DNA of 26,255 nt from an uncultured Marvinbryantia sp. (GTDB lineage: Bacteria; Bacillota; Clostridia; Lachnospirales; Lachnospiraceae): positions 1-26,255 of the forward strand of contig NZ_CAJKOX010000051.1 of the NCBI RefSeq assembly GCF_905201705.1. Direction: 5' to 3'. Made by a program: the position numbers and the translations under genes. Positions 22,967 to 26,255 of the stretch are shown here, in pieces. Each line of letters opens with the position of its first letter. Positions within the stretch are counted from its first letter, which is position 1. The notes under the pieces are model-generated. The model was not told the DNA's origin. It was given only the letters and a program-made list of their open reading frames with translations, and did not search any database.

Positions 22967-24301
22967 ATGAAATTACGCAGGATTGCAGCGGTATGGACCT
23001 CGAAGCTTGTTGCAAGAATCTGTAAGATGCTTGGAAAACAGGGTGTGACCTGGGCGGGAAAGATCGCTCTGATGATAGACCCGAAGATTTTAACGGAACT
23101 TGCGGGCGACGTAAAGGAGAAAATTTACGTTGTCTGCGGCACGAACGGAAAAACAACCACAAATAACCTGCTCTGCTCGACGCTGGAGGCGCAGGGGAAA
23201 AAAGTGGTTTGCAACCATACCGGTTCCAATATGCTTAACGGATGCGTGGCGTCTTTTGTGCTCAGTACCGGATGGAATGGAAGGCTGGACGCGGATTACG
23301 CCTGCATTGAGGTGGACGAAGCGTCCGCGCTTCGCATTTTCCCGCATTTTAAGCCGGATTTTATGGTACTTACAAATCTTTTCCGTGATCAGCTTGACCG
23401 TTACGGGGAAATTGATATCACGATGAATCTTGTACGAGATGCTATGAAGCTTGCGCCGGATATGAAGATCATCGTAAACGCAGACGATGCGCTTTCTGTT
23501 TTTGTGACGCAGGAGAGCGGAAATCCATATGTGACTTATGGAATCGGTGAGAAGGTTTTTGAGGAATCCATCAATGAGATAAAAGAGGGGCGCTTCTGCA
23601 AGAAATGCGGAGCAAAGATGGAATATAATTTTTATCATTTCAGTCAGCTTGGCGATTATTACTGCAGCGCCTGCGATTTTAAGCGCCCGGAGATCAAATA
23701 TAATGCTTCAGAGATAGAGACGGGGGATCATCTTGCCTTTTGTGTGGATAACCGCCGCATAAAAGCAAACTATCGTGGATTTTATAATATCTACAATATT
23801 CTTGCATCCTACGCCGCGGCACGGGAAGCGGGGCTTTTGCTTGAAAATTTCCAGAAGGTGCTGGATGCGTATAATCCAGAAAACGGGCGCAACGAGCATT
23901 TTTCGATAGACGGTACGGAGATCATACTGAACCTGGCAAAAAATCCGGCGGGCTTCAACCAGAATATTTCAGCGGTGATGGAGGATAAGACGCTGAAGGA
24001 TATTATTATTCTGATCAATGACAACGATCAGGACGGCACGGATGTGTCCTGGCTGTGGGATGTGGATTTCGACCGCTTCCAGTCGGATAATATCAATTCG
24101 ATCGTGGTGAGCGGCATCCGCTGCCAGGATATGCGCCTTCGTCTGAAATATGTGGATATCCCGGCAAATCTGGAGCAGGATGTGGAAAAGGCAATCCGGG
24201 AGCGGATCGCAAACGGATGTAAGAATCTCTATGTACTGGTGAACTACACCGGACTTTACAGTACACACAACATTCTGAAAAGGATGGAGGAAGCGTCATG
24301 A
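22967..24301 (+). CDS. murT: Lipid II isoglutaminyl synthase, glutamine-hydrolysing, subunit MurT
   Basis: With GatD it amidates the D-glutamate of lipid II to D-isoglutamine using ATP and glutamine-derived ammonia, a step needed for good cross-linking in many Gram-positives. It has 444 residues. The Mur-ligase nucleotide loop is GTNGKTTTN (58-66). A zinc-ribbon insert has four cysteines, Cys211, Cys214, Cys233 and Cys236 (CKKC ... CSAC). The C-terminal DUF1727-type domain includes LINDNDQDGTDVSWLWDVDF. AAGGAG precedes the ATG, and the gene begins 13 bp after gyrA. It overlaps gatD by 4 bp (ATGA). Confidence 0.95.
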   Translation: MKLRRIAAVWTSKLVARICKMLGKQGVTWAGKIALMIDPKILTELAGDVKEKIYVVCGTNGKTTTNNLLCSTLEAQGKKVVCNHTGSNMLNGCVASFVLSTGWNGRLDADYACIEVDEASALRIFPHFKPDFMVLTNLFRDQLDRYGEIDITMNLVRDAMKLAPDMKIIVNADDALSVFVTQESGNPYVTYGIGEKVFEESINEIKEGRFCKKCGAKMEYNFYHFSQLGDYYCSACDFKRPEIKYNASEIETGDHLAFCVDNRRIKANYRGFYNIYNILASYAAAREAGLLLENFQKVLDAYNPENGRNEHFSIDGTEIILNLAKNPAGFNQNISAVMEDKTLKDIIILINDNDQDGTDVSWLWDVDFDRFQSDNINSIVVSGIRCQDMRLRLKYVDIPANLEQDVEKAIRERIANGCKNLYVLVNYTGLYSTHNILKRMEEAS

Positions 24302-25056
24302 AACTGACCATTGGACATTTATATCCGGACTTTCTGAATCTGTACGGCGACAGGGGAAATATCCAGTGTCTGAAAAAACGCTGCCAGTGGCGCGGCATTG
24401 AGGCGGAGGTACTGGCTTTTGAAAATGATGACGAAATAGATTTTTCAAAGCTGGATATTATTCTTCTCGGCGGCGGTTCGGACAGAGAGCAGATGCTGGT
24501 CTGCGAGAAGCTGAAAAAAATTAAGGATAATTTCCGCGCCTATGTGGAGGACGGCGGCGTTGTGATCGCTGTCTGCGGCGGATACCAGCTTCTCGGAAAT
24601 TATTATGCGACAAAGGACGGCAGGATCGAGGGGCTTGGCATCGTGGACATGGATACCGAGCAGGGCGCCGGATACCGTCTGATCGACAATATCGTTCTGG
24701 AAAGCGAGCTGTTTTCCATGCCGGTGGTCGGTTTTGAAAATCATGGCGGGAGAACAGATATCAAAAACAACAGACCGTTTGGTAAGGTGATCTATGGAAG
24801 CGGAAATAACGGGGAAAGCGGCTATGAGGGCGTCGTATATAAAAATGTGATCGGCACCTATATTCACGGACCGCTGCTTCCGAAAAATCCGCAGGTTGCG
24901 GATTACTTGATTGAGCGCGCACTGGAAAGAAAATATCACAAAAAGATAGAACTGCAGCCTCTGGAGGATAAGGAAGAAAAGGAAGCGAATGCTTACATTT
25001 ACAACCGCTTTAAGGGGAAGGTGAGCAAACCGCAGAATCAGGAGCAGCTCGTTTAG
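24298..25056 (+). CDS. gatD: Lipid II isoglutaminyl synthase subunit GatD (glutamine amidotransferase)
   Basis: Class I (CobB/CobQ-like) glutaminase subunit that supplies ammonia to MurT. It has 252 residues. The nucleophile Cys93 is in VIAVCGGYQLLG, and His190 in GTYIHGPLLPKNP is the partner residue, matching the Cys/His pair of the staphylococcal enzyme. The N-terminus LYPDFLNLYGDRGNI is typical of the family. Start and murT stop share ATGA, so the two subunits are translationally coupled. Confidence 0.95.
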   Translation: MKLTIGHLYPDFLNLYGDRGNIQCLKKRCQWRGIEAEVLAFENDDEIDFSKLDIILLGGGSDREQMLVCEKLKKIKDNFRAYVEDGGVVIAVCGGYQLLGNYYATKDGRIEGLGIVDMDTEQGAGYRLIDNIVLESELFSMPVVGFENHGGRTDIKNNRPFGKVIYGSGNNGESGYEGVVYKNVIGTYIHGPLLPKNPQVADYLIERALERKYHKKIELQPLEDKEEKEANAYIYNRFKGKVSKPQNQEQLV

Positions 25057-25069
25057 AGGAGAGAATAAA

Positions 25070-25792
25070 ATGAGACGTATTATCGTTATGGTACTTAGAA
25101 ACCTTCTTTTTGTGCCCTGGTATGCAATTCAGCTTCTGCTTTATTCGCGGGAGAGCGACAGGCATACGGAAGAAGAAAGATTTGCGCTTCTTAAAAAAAT
25201 CACGATACACGCGAATAAGGGCGGAAGCGTGCAAATTCAGTCGGATGGACAGGAGAAGCTTCCCGAAAAGAACGGATTTATTTTTTATCCGAACCACCAG
25301 GGAATGTACGATGTGCTTTCTATGATCGAGAGCTGTGACAGACCTTTTTCTGTTGTTATGAAACAGGAAGTAAAAAACGTTCCTTTTCTGATACAGATCA
25401 GAAAAATCATGAAGGCGCAGTGTATGGACAGGAGTGATATCAAACAGTCTCTGAAGGTAATACTGGAGGTGGCGAAGGAAGTGTCTGAGGGAAGAAACTA
25501 TGTGATTTTCCCCGAGGGGACGCGTTCCCATAATGGAAATAAGCTTCTGGAATTTAAGGGAGGCAGCTTTAAGGCGGCAACGAAGGCAAAGTGTCCGATC
25601 GTTCCGGTGGCGCTTTTAAATTCCTATGTGCCCTTCGATTCTCATACCATAAAGCCAGTCACGGTGCAGGTGCATTATCTGCAGCCTCTGTACTACGAAG
25701 AGTATAAAGATTTGAAGACGACAGAGATCGCAGCAATCGTGAAGCAGAGAATTGAAGAAAAAATCGCGGAATGCGAGAAGGCGTCAGCGTAA
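25070..25792 (+). CDS. plsC: 1-acylglycerol-3-phosphate O-acyltransferase (PlsC family)
   Basis: Membrane-associated acyltransferase expected to make phosphatidic acid from lysophosphatidic acid. It has 240 residues. A hydrophobic N-terminus (about 5-26) could insert into the membrane. The catalytic HX4D motif is NHQGMYD with His76 and Asp81; the substrate motif FPEGTRS is at 147-153, followed by VPVALLNSY. The exact acceptor is not certain, since genomes often carry several PlsC-like genes. It starts 13 bp after gatD with AGGAG upstream, so it likely closes the gyrA-murT-gatD unit. Confidence 0.9.
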   Translation: MRRIIVMVLRNLLFVPWYAIQLLLYSRESDRHTEEERFALLKKITIHANKGGSVQIQSDGQEKLPEKNGFIFYPNHQGMYDVLSMIESCDRPFSVVMKQEVKNVPFLIQIRKIMKAQCMDRSDIKQSLKVILEVAKEVSEGRNYVIFPEGTRSHNGNKLLEFKGGSFKAATKAKCPIVPVALLNSYVPFDSHTIKPVTVQVHYLQPLYYEEYKDLKTTEIAAIVKQRIEEKIAECEKASA

Positions 25793-25831
25793 ATCTAGTT
25801 TAGAAAAACTGAGTTTCTACTATATATAGTA

Positions 25832-25878
25832 TGCAGGAAAGGCGGAGAAAAAAATCCCAAATTTCCTGCAAATTTTTT
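25832..25878 (+). terminator. Probable terminator after plsC
   Basis: TGCAGGAAA (25832-25840) pairs with TTTCCTGCA (25862-25870), 9 bp with a 21-nt loop, followed by AA and six T (25873-25878). Just before it is a 14-bp palindrome TACTATATATAGTA (25818-25831). The long loop makes this moderately strong. Confidence 0.5.
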
Positions 25879-25885
25879 AAAATTT

Positions 25886-25918
25886 GTGGTTGACAAACCT
25901 GGAGTGCTTTAGTATAAT
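25886..25918 (+). promoter_or_regulatory. Promoter of tRNA-Ser
   Basis: TTGACA (25890-25895) and TATAAT (25913-25918) spaced 17 bp: a consensus promoter. An A/T-only stretch upstream (about 25871-25885) may act as an UP element. The 12-mer GTGGTTGACAAA (25886-25897) recurs at the rRNA promoter. The leader has a small hairpin CGTCA/TGACG (25927-25942). Confidence 0.85.
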
Positions 25919-25988
25919 AACCTATGCGTCACGGAAATGACGTAAAAATTGAATATATTATCGCTCGAAACTATAAATTCAGAGTCAT

Positions 25989-26076
25989 GGAGAAATACTC
26001 AAGAGGCTGAAGAGGCGCCCCTGCTAAGGGTGTAGGTCGTTCACGCGGCGCGAGGGTTCAAATCCCTCTTTCTCCG
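25989..26076 (+). tRNA. tRNA-Ser(GCU)
   Basis: Full class II tRNA of 88 nt. Acceptor GGAGAAA pairs with TTTCTCC (26069-26075), discriminator G26076. The anticodon stem CGCCC/GGGTG holds the loop CTGCTAA, anticodon GCU, reading AGC and AGU. A long variable arm is present, and the T-arm GAGGG-TTCAAAT-CCCTC is perfect. The 3' CCA is not encoded (GTTATG follows), so a CCA-adding enzyme is required. Confidence 0.97.
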
Positions 26077-26105
26077 TTATGATTTACTGAAAAGCTGATC
26101 ATAAC
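26076..26105 (+). other. Hairpin directly after tRNA-Ser
   Basis: GTTATGAT (26076-26083) pairs with ATCATAAC (26098-26105), 8 bp with a 14-nt loop. It begins at the discriminator base and is followed by A-rich, not T-rich, DNA. It is more likely a processing signal than a terminator. Confidence 0.4.
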
Positions 26106-26140
26106 AGCCACGAAAAAAAGATTTAAAAAAATCAAAAAAA

Positions 26141-26173
26141 GTGGTTGACAAATGAAAAAGCCTGTGATAATAT
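26141..26173 (+). promoter_or_regulatory. rRNA operon promoter
   Basis: TTGACA (26145-26150) and TAATAT (26168-26173) spaced 17 bp, with a strong A/T stretch upstream (26112-26140), typical of a stable-RNA UP element. The -35 context GTGGTTGACAAA is the same 12-mer as at the tRNA-Ser promoter. Confidence 0.8.
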
Positions 26174-26255
26174 ATAAAAGCTGTCGCGAAGAGCGACAAC
26201 AAAAAAGAAAGAAGCACCTTGATAACTGAACAGTGATACAACCTTGAAAGATTCT
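26174..26255 (+). ncRNA. 5' leader of an rRNA operon (16S gene lies beyond the window)
   Basis: After the promoter comes a hairpin TGTCGC-GAAGA-GCGACA (26182-26198), then GCACCTTGATAACTGAACAG, the type of sequence that precedes 16S rRNA in Clostridia (box A and processing stem region). The mature 16S 5' end is not reached. Confidence 0.6.

Noticed and set aside
1..26255. CRISPR array, insertion sequence or prophage genes
   Set aside because: No regularly spaced repeats, transposase or phage-like proteins are visible; apart from the tRNA break and the parS gap the window is conserved core genome.

Overview
The window is the replication-origin neighbourhood of a low-GC Gram-positive chromosome, most likely a member of the Lachnospiraceae (Clostridia). 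The evidence is the gene order rpmH/dnaA/dnaN/S4-protein/recF/gyrB/gyrA on one side and rnpA/yidD/yidC/jag/mnmE/mnmG/rsmG/parA/parB on the other, the murT-gatD pair of Gram-positive cell-wall synthesis, a DUF4446 gene next to parB, and a DUF3881-like gene after serS. Species level cannot be read from the sequence.

Layout. Positions 1-225 hold the 5' half of a tRNA-Arg(CCU) gene (minus strand) with its promoter; the 3' half is not recognisable. Positions 226-4712 are minus-strand genes: a DUF3881-like gene, serS, a DUF4446 gene, parB and parA. Positions 4713-5554 are a long gap with two parS sites at its edges and, between them, about 560 bp of AT-rich, hairpin-rich DNA I cannot assign. A lone plus-strand alpha/beta-hydrolase gene (5555-6502) ends at a strong bidirectional terminator. 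Positions 6700-14027 are minus-strand rsmG, mnmG, mnmE, jag, yidC, yidD, rnpA and rpmH. The origin follows: DnaA boxes at 14160-14390 upstream of dnaA, and a second part between dnaA and dnaN (about 15955-16000) that looks like a DnaA-trio unwinding element. Positions 14493-25792 are plus-strand dnaA, dnaN, an S4-domain gene, recF, gyrB, gyrA, murT, gatD and a plsC-type acyltransferase. Last come tRNA-Ser(GCU), a strong stable-RNA promoter and the leader of an rRNA operon whose 16S gene lies beyond the window.

How it works together. Transcription diverges from oriC, so every gene except the hydrolase runs with the replication fork. The right arm encodes initiation (DnaA), the sliding clamp (DnaN), gap repair (RecF) and supercoiling (GyrAB), then lipid II amidation (MurT/GatD) and phospholipid synthesis. 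The left arm encodes L34, the RNase P protein, membrane-protein insertion (YidC/YidD), the RNA-binding protein Jag/KhpB, tRNA U34 modification (MnmE/MnmG), 16S methylation (RsmG) and origin segregation (ParA/ParB/parS).

Most of the window is conserved housekeeping DNA. The parts that deserve a second look are the unassigned structured block between the parS sites, the broken tRNA-Arg at the left edge, the hydrolase that lacks its expected catalytic histidine and begins inside a parS site, the tandem-repeat linker in Jag, and substitutions at conserved positions in YidC, SerRS and GyrA.
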